NCBI GenBank assembly: GCA_016187935.1
Contig: JACPIU010000017.1
Coordinates: 1 to 64,000, forward strand
DNA: 64,000 nt
Source of the DNA: Bdellovibrio sp.
GTDB taxonomy: Bacteria > Bdellovibrionota > Bacteriovoracia > Bacteriovoracales > Bacteriovoracaceae
Direction: 5' to 3'
Positions 43,270 through 51,555 of the stretch are shown piece after piece (within the stretch, counting starts at the first letter, position 1; every line of letters begins with the position of its first letter). A program made the translations under genes and the position numbers. The notes beneath the pieces were generated by a model. That model did no database searches, was not told where the DNA came from, and worked only from the letters and a program-made list of their open reading frames with translations.

Positions 43270-43960
43270 TAGCAACTTTTTTAGGATCACCTTGAAGGCA
43301 TGGAGCGATGAAGATAATCGTTCCATCATCCAACTGATATTCCCGTCCTGGTCCAACAAAATTAAAGGGGTGTGCAGTGCATGTCGCTGAATCGGAAATC
43401 AATGTATTGATAAAGAAATTATCAAATTTCAAGAGTTCAAATTTAGAAACGCTGCTTCCACCGAAGATTTTGGGGGCACCACTTATCGATTTATATTTTT
43501 CATACTTGAATTCGGCCACAATCGTCCAGCCGTGTTGATCTTGAACAACAACGCTACTGTCTTTATTGGCGACATCTGGTAGTTTTTCATCGTGTCCATA
43601 AAGCTTTATTCCAATGAGTTTTACAGGAGCTTTTTCCCCTGTAAGTCCTTTAAACGTGTTATCTTTTTTGCCATCCTTGAGCGCCCGCGCCAATGGGATA
43701 TTGTCATCGCCAAAATAATGATCACGAAATGTTTGATAACAATTGTCGTAATTTCGCAGGTGAAGGAGAACTTGGTTGTGCAGTTGAGTTACTTCCATGG
43801 ATGCCATGATGGTATTAGAGGACTGTGTTGAAGATTGCATGAAGTGCATGATGGCTAAGGACAGTCCACCGAAAAGACCGGCCGCAACCAGTACTTCGGC
43901 AAGAGAAAATCCTTTTCTAGAACAGATTAATGAATGCAAAAAAGTTGATTTTTTTTCCAT
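43250..43960 (-). CDS. Type IV pilin-like (pseudopilin) protein
   Basis: About 236 aa. The prepilin signature is clear: a basic leader, then KGFSLAEVLVAAG, with cleavage after Gly, Phe at +1 and Glu at +5, followed by a hydrophobic helix. The globular part is large with five Cys. Such proteins build type IV pili or type II secretion pseudopili. The ATG at 43960 is preferred, 9 nt after GGAGG; a TTG two codons earlier is in frame. It lies after a secreted orphan in what looks like a two-gene operon with no other pilus genes. Confidence 0.8.
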   Translation of the reverse strand: MEKKSTFLHSLICSRKGFSLAEVLVAAGLFGGLSLAIMHFMQSSTQSSNTIMASMEVTQLHNQVLLHLRNYDNCYQTFRDHYFGDDNIPLARALKDGKKDNTFKGLTGEKAPVKLIGIKLYGHDEKLPDVANKDSSVVVQDQHGWTIVAEFKYEKYKSISGAPKIFGGSSVSKFELLKFDNFFINTLISDSATCTAHPFNFVGPGREYQLDDGTIIFIAPCLQGDPKKVAIKNCVL

Positions 43961-43998
43961 GAGCAACTTCCTCCGTGAAGTTACAAAAGTAAAAATGG

Positions 43999-44925
43999 CT
44001 AAGGCGCAACTGTTGTCAAATTTAGCTTGTGGTTATTATAAATAGTTCGTTCCAGTTCTGCCCTTTCTAATAAATCAAAGCGTCGAGTTTCCCTGACAAG
44101 CCCGTTGGCCAAGGACAATCTCCATCCCAGGTCGATGAGATGCCATTTCCATTTAGATGGATTGCACCCTCCACCGGAACTACCCTTTTCATCTTCAGTT
44201 TCTTCAATATCACTCGACAATCTAACTTTGGGTACTTTTAATTCGTAGCATGGTGTATGTAGGTAGCTTACGGCGCTGATGATTTTTTTCCATTTCCCAT
44301 CATGGTAAACTTCGCAAAAAAGTTGTTCATGGTCTCCAATTGTGGCCCGAAAACTTTTTTCGTCGGCGGAAAAGACCACTGGTTTGGGGGTGCTATCCTC
44401 ACCACTTCCTGAACCTGGAGTGGCCGTGAATCCTGAGAGATCAATCTTTTCAACATTGTTAAAATCAAGTTTAACAGTCTCGGCGACATTCAGCAATTCA
44501 GCTTCACCCACATTAAATCTGCCTGAATTTCTTAAGATCAGCCGGGCCGATGCTAAGGCCTTCATATCTTCTGTGAAAGCAATGGGGCCGGGATTGATAG
44601 CAACGGCAAAACGACGATCAACAGCACTGATTTTTTTGAATAGAATTCGTTGAAGCCGCGACTTATATCCTTCAAATTGACTTTGATCAATACTTGCGAG
44701 ACAGGGATGATATTTTAAAATCAGATTGCGATTGAGGCCATCATTGAGAACATTATCAAAATTATTCGACAAACCACTACTGTTTAATTCCTGTTTAAAG
44801 CGACTATCATCTAGTTTTAAAACGGCAACCTCCTCATTTATCATCATTGCATTTACATAAAAGGGCGGTACGACTAGAGTGAGCGTAGCTACAAGAAAGA
44901 TATAAACGTTATAATGGATTTTCAT
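43999..44925 (-). CDS. Secreted protein of unknown function, partner of the pseudopilin
   Basis: A 308-aa protein with a signal peptide (hydrophobic about 9-22, cleavage near YVNA). The mature part has four cysteines, a Gly/Ser-rich patch near residue 185 and another Gly/Cys-rich patch near 255 (GSSGGGC). No domain is recognised. GAGGAATT lies 7 nt before the ATG. The 38-nt gap to the pseudopilin gene and the shared direction suggest an operon, so it may be an accessory surface component. Confidence 0.6.
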   Translation of the reverse strand: MKIHYNVYIFLVATLTLVVPPFYVNAMMINEEVAVLKLDDSRFKQELNSSGLSNNFDNVLNDGLNRNLILKYHPCLASIDQSQFEGYKSRLQRILFKKISAVDRRFAVAINPGPIAFTEDMKALASARLILRNSGRFNVGEAELLNVAETVKLDFNNVEKIDLSGFTATPGSGSGEDSTPKPVVFSADEKSFRATIGDHEQLFCEVYHDGKWKKIISAVSYLHTPCYELKVPKVRLSSDIEETEDEKGSSGGGCNPSKWKWHLIDLGWRLSLANGLVRETRRFDLLERAELERTIYNNHKLNLTTVAP

Positions 44926-45174
44926 AAAGAATTCCTCAATTCAAATGTTTCTAGTAATTGTATAATAATTGATGATTCCAACCTAGGGTGAACCAATTAA
45001 GAACATCTCTATAAATCTGACTAGTTACCTAATGTATATCAGGTCCCTTCATTGACAATTTATTGAGGCAGATGATCGGTCTTTTCTCTCCTGGAAAAAA
45101 TATCTCAGGCATTGTGAAAGTAAAATTTGCGCTAGAATTAAATTTACAATTTTTATTTCTTAGGTGGCGAAGAC

Positions 45175-45636
45175 ATGGAGTCAGGGCAAGAGTTACGCAA
45201 ACAACGATCTTTTAAAAATATTGTCATCAACCCCAAGTTACAATGGGGGATGTTGGGATATTTTGCATTTGTGGCCTTACAAACTATTGGCTATCTTTTT
45301 TATGCGGCAATCGAAAAAAATAAAGGATTACAAAATATTGTCGGCTCTTTAGGCATAGAATCTCCTGAGTTAACGGCGATGCTTCAGCGGCAAGAGTTTC
45401 TCATGTCGGTGGAATTTGCGGGAATTGCCGTTATGTATTTTTTATTTTTTGCCGGAGGGCTTTACCTCTCCCATAAAATTGCTGGACCAATTTATAAATT
45501 GCAAAAACACCTGCGAGAAAGTCGTGAGCAAGGCAAACTCGATCATGTTTCATTTCGCCCCGGAGATTTTTTTAGTGAGCTTTCTGACGAGTACAATGCC
45601 TTTGTTGATTTCATCAAATCGCGAGAACAGAAATAA
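45175..45636 (+). CDS. Two-helix membrane protein with HAMP-like region
   Basis: A 153-aa protein. Two membrane helices (about residues 27-47 and 78-100) flank a short periplasmic loop, and the C-terminal 50 residues (AGPIYKLQKHLRESREQG, then SELSDEYNAF) read as a HAMP-type signalling helix pair with the conserved Pro near its start. There is no kinase, cyclase or chemoreceptor domain attached, so it is a stand-alone HAMP module. TTAGGTGG precedes the ATG. It lies 66 nt before the ArsR gene. Confidence 0.7.
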   Translation: MESGQELRKQRSFKNIVINPKLQWGMLGYFAFVALQTIGYLFYAAIEKNKGLQNIVGSLGIESPELTAMLQRQEFLMSVEFAGIAVMYFLFFAGGLYLSHKIAGPIYKLQKHLRESREQGKLDHVSFRPGDFFSELSDEYNAFVDFIKSREQK

Positions 45637-45667
45637 ATCAAATACTTGCGTTTATATGCAAATGTTG

Positions 45668-45696
45668 TTGACACGTTTGCAAATACGTGCAAATAT
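45668..45696 (+). promoter_or_regulatory. ArsR promoter with overlapping inverted-repeat operator
   Basis: A perfect TTGACA (45668-45673) with a possible -10 AAATAT at 45691-45696 (17-nt spacer) or TATAAA at 45694-45699 (20-nt spacer). An inverted repeat CACGT-8 nt-ACGTG (45672-45689) overlaps the -35 and spacer, and TGCAAAT occurs there twice more as a direct repeat. This is the expected place for an autoregulatory ArsR/SmtB operator. Confidence 0.55.
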
Positions 45697-45702
45697 AAAG
45701 GC

Positions 45703-46074
45703 ATGAAGAAAAAAAACAGTTGCTGTTCTTATTTCGATTACGACAAACTTTCAGCGGTCTTTAAGGCCCTGAGTGATCCCCATCGTTTGGCCATGTTCAA
45801 TTACATCTGCCGTTGCCATTTGCAAGGCGCCCGGAACTGCAATGTAAGCGAACTCTCAACATGTTGTGATGTGGATTTTTCAGGGGTGTCCAGACATTTA
45901 GGAACGCTTAAAGATGCTGGAATTTTGAAGGCCATTAAACTGGGGAAGGAAGTGCACTATTCCCTAGAGGGAAAAGATTTGGCCGAAACATTGCGCGCAC
46001 TGGCCGATCTGGTCGATCAGTGTAGTCGTTGTGAGTGTGAAGAAAAACAAACCAAAGGAGAAAAAAATGAGTAA
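45703..46074 (+). CDS. ArsR/SmtB-family metal- or thiol-sensing repressor
   Basis: About 123 aa. The winged helix-turn-helix is plain: LSAVFKALSDPHRLAMFNYI, then NVSELSTCCDVDFSGVSRHLGTLKDAGIL as the DNA-recognition helix and HYSLEG in the wing. It is unusually Cys-rich: CC near the N-terminus, CRC and C in the loop after helix 2, CC at the recognition-helix start and CSRCEC at the C-terminus. Any of these pairs could bind As(III), Cd, Zn or a similar ion. The ATG at 45703 is used because the promoter and operator cover the earlier in-frame codons. It overlaps the 42-aa Cys-rich gene downstream by 8 bases. Confidence 0.88.
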   Translation: MKKKNSCCSYFDYDKLSAVFKALSDPHRLAMFNYICRCHLQGARNCNVSELSTCCDVDFSGVSRHLGTLKDAGILKAIKLGKEVHYSLEGKDLAETLRALADLVDQCSRCECEEKQTKGEKNE

Positions 46075-46195
46075 AGAAACGAAAGAGAAAAAAGTTGAAT
46101 GTTGCTCGACGGAATCTTGCAGTTGTTGGTGCTGCGATCCTAAAACAATTGCGGCTTTCTTGCGTCATGTCGCTGAATTTTTTGAGAAACGTTAG
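46067..46195 (+). CDS. 42-aa Cys-rich peptide co-transcribed with the ArsR regulator
   Basis: A very small gene: MSKETKEKKVECCSTESC is its start. The AAAGGAG ribosome-binding site is well placed, and the ATG overlaps the ArsR stop region by 8 bases. Six Cys lie within 12 residues (positions 12, 13, 18, 20, 22, 23), next to a Trp. An amphipathic helix (KTIAAFLRHVAEFF) follows. The density of Cys recalls metallothionein-like or metal-chaperone peptides. I know of no named family. Function is inferred only from composition and from the neighbouring sensor. Confidence 0.65.
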   Translation: MSKETKEKKVECCSTESCSCWCCDPKTIAAFLRHVAEFFEKR

Positions 46196-46210
46196 AATTA
46201 CTTAGTCCTA

Positions 46211-46238
46211 ACAGACCGTGGTTTAAACCACGGTCTGT
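46211..46238. terminator. Perfect 28-bp palindrome, probable bidirectional terminator
   Basis: The half-site ACAGACCGTGGTTT is followed directly by its exact reverse complement, giving a 14-bp perfect inverted repeat. It lies between two convergent genes (ArsR/Cys-peptide on plus, secreted protein on minus), where a terminator is expected. Neither side has a run of T, so a protein-binding site is an alternative. Confidence 0.5.
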
Positions 46239-46249
46239 ATTATAACATC

Positions 46250-48034
46250 TCAATTCCCCTGTGATCCTGAATGAACTTCTTTACTGGCCACAATCGTAAA
46301 ATTATATTGCTGACACGTTTTTTGCAGCTCAGCTAGTTTATTCTTGAACTTGTCAGCTTCTGACTCTGTTTTTTTCGTTCTGCCTGATCTTGAACCTGAA
46401 GCATTGGCAATGGTGGTGGCCGTTTGGGTCTGACTATTTCGATTGATATAAATTGGTTCTACAGCATTTAAATTGGTATTGGCCTTCATTTCAATTGTGC
46501 TTATAGTGGCACTCGCCTCCCCATAGTTGTTATTGTTAATGGCATTTAAGAGCTGCTGCTTTAAGCTGTGTGATTCCTCGGAATCAAGGAAGGCGTCAGC
46601 AATTTTAATGTAATTTTTGATGACTTCTATGTTGTTTTTATAGGCCGCGATAACCTCGGGATCAGGATTGGAAGCTGAAGTGTTTTTTATATTTGAAATT
46701 TTGCCAGGGATTGGCGGAGCTTTTTCCATCGGAGATAATCTTGCTTGATTAAGTGGCTTGAATAGATTTCTAGATTTGGGTGGGATTAGTTTTTTCTGGG
46801 TCAAATTGCTTAATTTTCCTCTTGCTCGGGATGGCCCCAAGGTTGAAACCGCCGCAAAAGCAGAGAAAAGTTGTGGTTGGTTTTGTATTTGGGAAGGGGA
46901 AGTTTGTCTCATATCTGTGAGAATTTTTCGATACAGAACTTTGCAACAATCTTCTCCGGAAAGAGATTTGTTATTGGGATCGAGAGATACGACCTGCTTC
47001 CCGTTAAAGAGATCGTTACATGACTTCTCGAAGTCCTGTTCGTGTTGCTGGATTAGCGTCATTGCTACTGAGGTTCCTGGCGTCATGTCCGAAGCCCCTC
47101 CCAGAGCACTTGATACAGAGTTTGAAGCCCCTTGATCAGGAGTAGTCGGCCTAGGGGCGTTTGTAACATCTCTGAGAGTCTTCTTAGTCGGCACTTCTTC
47201 AGTGCGGACGATCTCTTGTCTGGCATTAATGCGATCCTGGCGAGCAGTGAAAATATTGGACGCACGATTTGGTCTCTGAAATTGATCAGAAACTTGTGTT
47301 GACGTTTTTCCGGTTAAACTGGCGCGAGGGACATTCGCCGATGTCGACCGAGCTGCTGGTCTCAATGTATTTGCATGATTAGAATTATCAACGGTTCGCT
47401 CCCGAATGACATCGCGGGCGGCATCTCTGGCCCGATCATGCACATTGTTGCCGTTGGCGTTAGTTCTTCCTGCATTATTAATCACTGCTCTTTCTGATAT
47501 GGTCGCTGTCCTGGCCGCAGTTCTCCCGAGTCCACCAGGAGTATTATTGGAAGTGGGGCGATTAATATTGGCATTTTCATTTCTTAGATTTGCCACAGTA
47601 CTAGGTCTGAGGGTATCGAGAGCGGCATTTCCTGCTGCCTTTCCTTTCGCTGGGGTGTTGTCTTGGGCCTGTTGTTGATTCCCCATCTCTTGAGCGAGTG
47701 CCGAGATCGCAGCTCCTGCATGTTGGATGTCCTTCCCCTTTGTTGGGGGGGATAAACGCGCTTTGACCTCACTACAAATGGTCAAATAATTATTATAAGA
47801 AGCGGTGGTGAGAAAGGCAGTGGAAGCCAAAGATGGATTTCCATTGATACAACTTTGCTCCAATTGAATCCGGGTCATTTTGTCACCCGCTGGCATTGTT
47901 TGATTATGAGCGGCGGCCACGGCATCGGTTTTTGATCTACCGGCGATATTTCCACGTTGGCCATAGGATGCTGGTATGAGGAAAAAAAGGAAAAGAAGAG
48001 TGAAAAACTTCAGTAAGTCACATTTTGTATTCAT
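46250..48034 (-). CDS. Large low-complexity secreted protein
   Basis: A 594-aa protein with a signal peptide (cleavage near SYGQ). Most of it is rich in Asn, Thr, Ala, Arg and Ser (for example around 150-290), giving a disordered look. A more ordered segment with paired Cys lies near residues 330-365. No domain is recognised. It could be a surface or matrix protein. The gene is bounded by a terminator-like palindrome downstream and an A/T-rich promoter region upstream. Confidence 0.5.
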   Translation of the reverse strand: MNTKCDLLKFFTLLFLFFLIPASYGQRGNIAGRSKTDAVAAAHNQTMPAGDKMTRIQLEQSCINGNPSLASTAFLTTASYNNYLTICSEVKARLSPPTKGKDIQHAGAAISALAQEMGNQQQAQDNTPAKGKAAGNAALDTLRPSTVANLRNENANINRPTSNNTPGGLGRTAARTATISERAVINNAGRTNANGNNVHDRARDAARDVIRERTVDNSNHANTLRPAARSTSANVPRASLTGKTSTQVSDQFQRPNRASNIFTARQDRINARQEIVRTEEVPTKKTLRDVTNAPRPTTPDQGASNSVSSALGGASDMTPGTSVAMTLIQQHEQDFEKSCNDLFNGKQVVSLDPNNKSLSGEDCCKVLYRKILTDMRQTSPSQIQNQPQLFSAFAAVSTLGPSRARGKLSNLTQKKLIPPKSRNLFKPLNQARLSPMEKAPPIPGKISNIKNTSASNPDPEVIAAYKNNIEVIKNYIKIADAFLDSEESHSLKQQLLNAINNNNYGEASATISTIEMKANTNLNAVEPIYINRNSQTQTATTIANASGSRSGRTKKTESEADKFKNKLAELQKTCQQYNFTIVASKEVHSGSQGN

Positions 48035-48147
48035 GATTGTTCCCTCAAACGTGAACTGCTAATATTATCCCACTAAGATAAAATATTATCAGCATAGAAT
48101 TGTACATTTGTTATACTCAGTTCATAACATCTTAATTTTTGTTGTAA

Positions 48148-49539
48148 ATGAGCATGATTAATAAATTATTCTTCGGTATTTATTTCCTGACCAGTGTCAA
48201 TTTTTTATGTCAGTTTGAAGTTGCGGCACAGGAGCAGGAAAGTGAGATTAATTATGGTCTTGTTCGCTATGTTAAGGGAGATGTTTTCATCTTGCCAAAA
48301 GGCGAAAAAGATAAGAAGCCAGTGAAGGCCATGGAAAAATTCTTCGATGGAAGTGAAATCACGACAGAGATCAATTCCTTTGCTATTTTGAAATTACCCG
48401 ATGGAAGTACCTTGAAACTTGATCCTGAAACAAACCTAAAGGTTGAAGGTCTTATTCAAAAGAAGGGAGAAAGTTATAAGGGAAGCTCTTACTTTGTTCT
48501 TACCATTGGTGGGGCGATGGTTGATGTTGTGAAGAAATTCTCCGGTCCCCCATCTCTTGAAATCGAAACGGTGAATCAAGTGGCCTTTGGTGTGCGAGGA
48601 ACCACCTTTTATATTTTTCATGATAAAGATACCAGCGATGTCTGGGGAACTGTCCGGCAAGGCCAAGTCATGGCCATGGATTATGGAAAAGATGACAGTG
48701 AAGCTATCGATGCTGGCATGTCGATGGCCGTGGTTGAGGGGCAAGTCCTCACTAAGCCGCACAAATATAAGTGGGCCGAAAAGTTGAAATGGTCCTTTAC
48801 AGAAAAAGATAGCGAGCTGGATACGAAACGATCAACAATCATAGAAGAGCGTTTTAAGGAGCTGCAGACTCTCTATAAAAAATTACGCAATCGCTCTAAG
48901 AAAGAATTTGTAAAAGAGAAGAAGGCCAAACAGAAGAGTTTGGGTGATGGATATAGGACTTCGACCGGTGAATATGAGTCTCACGATGCTGGTCTCTTTT
49001 CTACGCGAGGTGGAGGAGCGGGATTTTATCCGATAGAAGGCGATGCGAACAGCGATTCGCTTTTACCTGGAGATTTTGGTGGGAGCGACAAATTGCCTCC
49101 TGCGGGGTCTAAAAGCGGTGGAGGTATTGAGCAATCTGGAAGTTTGCCTTCATCTGGAACCGTTACTGGGGCCGGAACCGGAAATTCGGTCCCATCTGGA
49201 ACTGGGACAGGAACAGGAAATTCACTTACTTCTGGAACTGGCACAGGAACAGGAACAGGAAATTCACCCTCATCTGGAACTGGCACGGGAACAGGAACAG
49301 GTACAGGAACAGGTACAGGAACAGAAACAGGAAATTCGCACTCACAGGATATGGTAGAAACCCCTCCCATAACAGGGATTGACCCTCAGGTGGCATGTTC
49401 GACTAATATTCCTGGATCCATTGCATTGGCGGCCTGTGAGTCGGGGAAAAACTATGCTTTTGGGACAGTGATGAGTGCCGATGGATCGATGCAGATGTTT
49501 TGCTGTGTTCCGATAGATATGGATGGCAACGTCCCCTAA
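48148..49539 (+). CDS. FecR-domain protein with Gly-Thr repeat linker
   Basis: A 463-aa protein. A signal peptide ends near residue 27. The FecR core follows: VRYVKGDVFIL, then LPDGSTLKLDPETNLKV, FVLTIGGAMVDVVKKF and NQVAFGVRGTTFYIF, which is the typical FecR strand pattern. Then come a Lys-rich coiled stretch, a Gly/Ser linker, a (Gly-Thr)n repeat at about residues 337-396, and a short C-terminal Cys-containing domain (four Cys). There is no sigma factor gene near. Such proteins may anchor or sense at the cell surface. No ribosome-binding site is obvious before the ATG. Confidence 0.75.
   Translation: MSMINKLFFGIYFLTSVNFLCQFEVAAQEQESEINYGLVRYVKGDVFILPKGEKDKKPVKAMEKFFDGSEITTEINSFAILKLPDGSTLKLDPETNLKVEGLIQKKGESYKGSSYFVLTIGGAMVDVVKKFSGPPSLEIETVNQVAFGVRGTTFYIFHDKDTSDVWGTVRQGQVMAMDYGKDDSEAIDAGMSMAVVEGQVLTKPHKYKWAEKLKWSFTEKDSELDTKRSTIIEERFKELQTLYKKLRNRSKKEFVKEKKAKQKSLGDGYRTSTGEYESHDAGLFSTRGGGAGFYPIEGDANSDSLLPGDFGGSDKLPPAGSKSGGGIEQSGSLPSSGTVTGAGTGNSVPSGTGTGTGNSLTSGTGTGTGTGNSPSSGTGTGTGTGTGTGTGTETGNSHSQDMVETPPITGIDPQVACSTNIPGSIALAACESGKNYAFGTVMSADGSMQMFCCVPIDMDGNVP
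49160..49335 (+). repeat. Hexanucleotide-based repeat coding for Gly-Thr
   Basis: Repeats of GGAACA-type units (also GGTACA and GGCACA variants), broken by AATTC-containing spacers, encode runs of Gly-Thr inside the FecR gene. The unit is 6 bp, so unit gain or loss keeps the reading frame and only changes the linker length. Confidence 0.8.
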
Positions 49540-49676
49540 TCGACGAATGAGATATTTTGGGCAAAAAATGCCTAGGCAAGAACCTCCCTTTCAATCTATT
49601 TAGAAATCTCTCTTAAAAATATCGTCATGAGCTGTCGATGAGATAGATGTCCAATCGATGTATCAGGAGGTTCAAA

Positions 49677-50378
49677 ATGGACATGACTATCGAAGCGAAA
49701 AAACGTAATGACAATGTGAAGGCCAGTACTCTAAGAAGGGAAGGCCAGGTGCCTGGTTGTCTCTATGGCAAGGGTGTTGAAACAATTCAAATTCAGATTC
49801 CCGCCAAAACAGTGAAGAGCTGTTTGCAAAAGCACGCCAAGAGATTCAATGTTAAAGTGCAAGGTCTTGGCACCTATGCTGTGGGTCTGCAGGAATTGCA
49901 AAAAAGTGTTATGGGAGATGAATTAATCCACATCTCTCTGCATATTTTAAATAGCAATGAGATCACTCATTTGACAGTGCCTATTTACTTTGTTGGCAAG
50001 GCCAAAGGAACCACCGCAGGTGGAATTCTCAAGGAAACCTGTCATGAAGTCACGATCAAAGGATATCCGAAAGATTTAGTTGATGAAATTAAAATTGATG
50101 TTACCAACCTTGAATTGGGTGATAACATTCATGTTAAAGATATAGCAGGTAAATATAAATTTGCCTTCGATGATAGTGATCTGGATAAGGTTCTTGTATC
50201 TTGCAACTATCCGAAACTCAAGACCATCGAGACCACAGAAACTGCCACGACCGTTGAAGCGGCAGTTGCGACTGATGAGACAACCGCAAATGCTGATGGG
50301 GCGGTCAACACCGGCGCAACAGCGACGACGGAAAAAGCTCACGATAAGAACGACAAGAAGATTAAAAAAGTGGCCTGA
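49677..50378 (+). CDS. rplY: 50S ribosomal protein L25 (Ctc type)
   Basis: About 233 aa, starting at the ATG after AGGAGG. The 5S rRNA-binding domain occupies the first 95 residues (IEAKKRNDNVKASTLRREGQVPGCLYG) and the second TL5/Ctc beta domain about 100-180. A C-terminal tail of roughly 50 residues is Thr/Ala/Glu-rich and ends in Lys. The two-domain form is common outside gammaproteobacteria. In many genomes L25 precedes pth; here a mannose-1-phosphate guanylyltransferase follows, after a terminator. Confidence 0.93.
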   Translation: MDMTIEAKKRNDNVKASTLRREGQVPGCLYGKGVETIQIQIPAKTVKSCLQKHAKRFNVKVQGLGTYAVGLQELQKSVMGDELIHISLHILNSNEITHLTVPIYFVGKAKGTTAGGILKETCHEVTIKGYPKDLVDEIKIDVTNLELGDNIHVKDIAGKYKFAFDDSDLDKVLVSCNYPKLKTIETTETATTVEAAVATDETTANADGAVNTGATATTEKAHDKNDKKIKKVA

Positions 50379-50419
50379 TGTCCGCCACAGCGATACTGTA
50401 GGACAGTTCGATTGGAAAG

Positions 50420-50443
50420 ACCCCACGCAAGTGGGGTTTTCTT
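50420..50443 (+). terminator. Rho-independent terminator after rplY
   Basis: ACCCCAC pairs with GTGGGGT (7 bp) around a GCAA tetraloop, followed by TTTTCTT. It separates rplY from manC, which has its own ribosome-binding site 8 nt before its ATG. Confidence 0.85.
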
Positions 50444-50462
50444 ATATGGAGGAGTTGTTGAT

Positions 50463-51551
50463 ATGTCATTTTTTGCAGTCGTTATGGCGGGTGGAAAAGG
50501 AACCCGTTTTTGGCCCTATTCGGTCAGGTCTAAACCCAAACAATATTTGCAGTTGGTGGGAACCCATTCGCTTTTAGAACAAACGCTGATGCGCTTAGAC
50601 CCGCTCATTTCTCCCGAAGATCGCTTTATCGTGACCGTACAGGAGCAAAGTGTTTTAGCACAAGAAAATTCTCATAATTTAATAAATAAATCTGGTCTTA
50701 TTTTCGAACCCGAGGGACGCAACACTGGCCCGTGTATTTTGTTGGCCCTCGCGCATTTGCTCGTCCATGCAACGGTGCGTGGCGTGAACCATGATTCAGT
50801 GGTTGCCATCCTACCCTCAGATCATGTGATCTTAAATACCCAAGCTTTTCGCACGACTCTTAATAAGGCCTTCTTAGCGGCACAAAAACATAACGCCATC
50901 GTGACAATTGGGATTCGTCCCAATTTTCCACATACCGGATATGGCTATATCAATGCTAAAGACTCTTTGGGAGATGCTCTCTATAAAGTCCATGCTTTTA
51001 AGGAAAAACCCAATTTAGAAACGGCCACACAATACTTAAGAGAGGGCGGTTATTACTGGAATGCGGGAATGTTTGTCGGATCGATTGGTACTTTTTTAGA
51101 AGAGTTTAAGCTCTATGCTCCGGCCATGTATCAACACATGGAAGAGCTGATCCAGGCCATCAAGAAAGCAAATACAGATGCTGTAACGACTGTATATAAA
51201 AAAATGCCCAAGGAATCTATTGATTATGCTGTGATGGAGAAATCACAAAAGATATTAGTCTTGGAAGCGGCCTTTGACTGGAATGATTTAGGAAGTTGGG
51301 ATGCGCTTGAAAGCGTTTGTCAAAAAAATGAAGGAAACGTTTTGGAAAAAGTCCGCGGTGCTTATGCCAATAATGCCAAAGGCAATATTGTCTTTGCTCC
51401 TTCTAAATTTGTTGCGCTCATTAATGTCAATGATTTGGCCATCGTTGAATCGGGAAAGGTTCTCATGGTGTTGCCAAAGAAAGATTCCCAACAAGTCAAA
51501 CAAGTGGTGGAGTTCTTGGAAAAATCTTCGCAATACCGTGATTTATTATAG
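50463..51551 (+). CDS. manC: Mannose-1-phosphate guanylyltransferase
   Basis: A 362-aa nucleotidyltransferase making GDP-mannose from mannose-1-phosphate and GTP. It opens VVMAGGKGTRFWPYSVRSKPKQYL (the AGGKGTR-type phosphate loop) and carries the family patterns EPEGRNTGPCI, LPSDHVI, GYGYI, FKEKP, YYWNAGMFV and DYAVMEKS. It ends after the beta-helix, so it lacks the fused isomerase domain of some ManC proteins. GGAGGAG precedes the ATG. It provides sugar nucleotides for surface polysaccharide. Confidence 0.93.
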   Translation: MSFFAVVMAGGKGTRFWPYSVRSKPKQYLQLVGTHSLLEQTLMRLDPLISPEDRFIVTVQEQSVLAQENSHNLINKSGLIFEPEGRNTGPCILLALAHLLVHATVRGVNHDSVVAILPSDHVILNTQAFRTTLNKAFLAAQKHNAIVTIGIRPNFPHTGYGYINAKDSLGDALYKVHAFKEKPNLETATQYLREGGYYWNAGMFVGSIGTFLEEFKLYAPAMYQHMEELIQAIKKANTDAVTTVYKKMPKESIDYAVMEKSQKILVLEAAFDWNDLGSWDALESVCQKNEGNVLEKVRGAYANNAKGNIVFAPSKFVALINVNDLAIVESGKVLMVLPKKDSQQVKQVVEFLEKSSQYRDLL

Positions 51552-51555
51552 CGGC

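Noticed and set aside
46758-47678. Plus-strand frames opposite the low-complexity secreted protein
   Set aside because: They are by-products of the biased codon use of the opposite gene; none has a ribosome-binding site.
49160-49335. CRISPR-like array
   Set aside because: The units are 6 bp, coding and in frame, with no unique spacers of uniform length.
49026-49370. Val-Pro repeat frame on the minus strand
   Set aside because: It is the antisense reading of the Gly-Thr repeat in the FecR gene.
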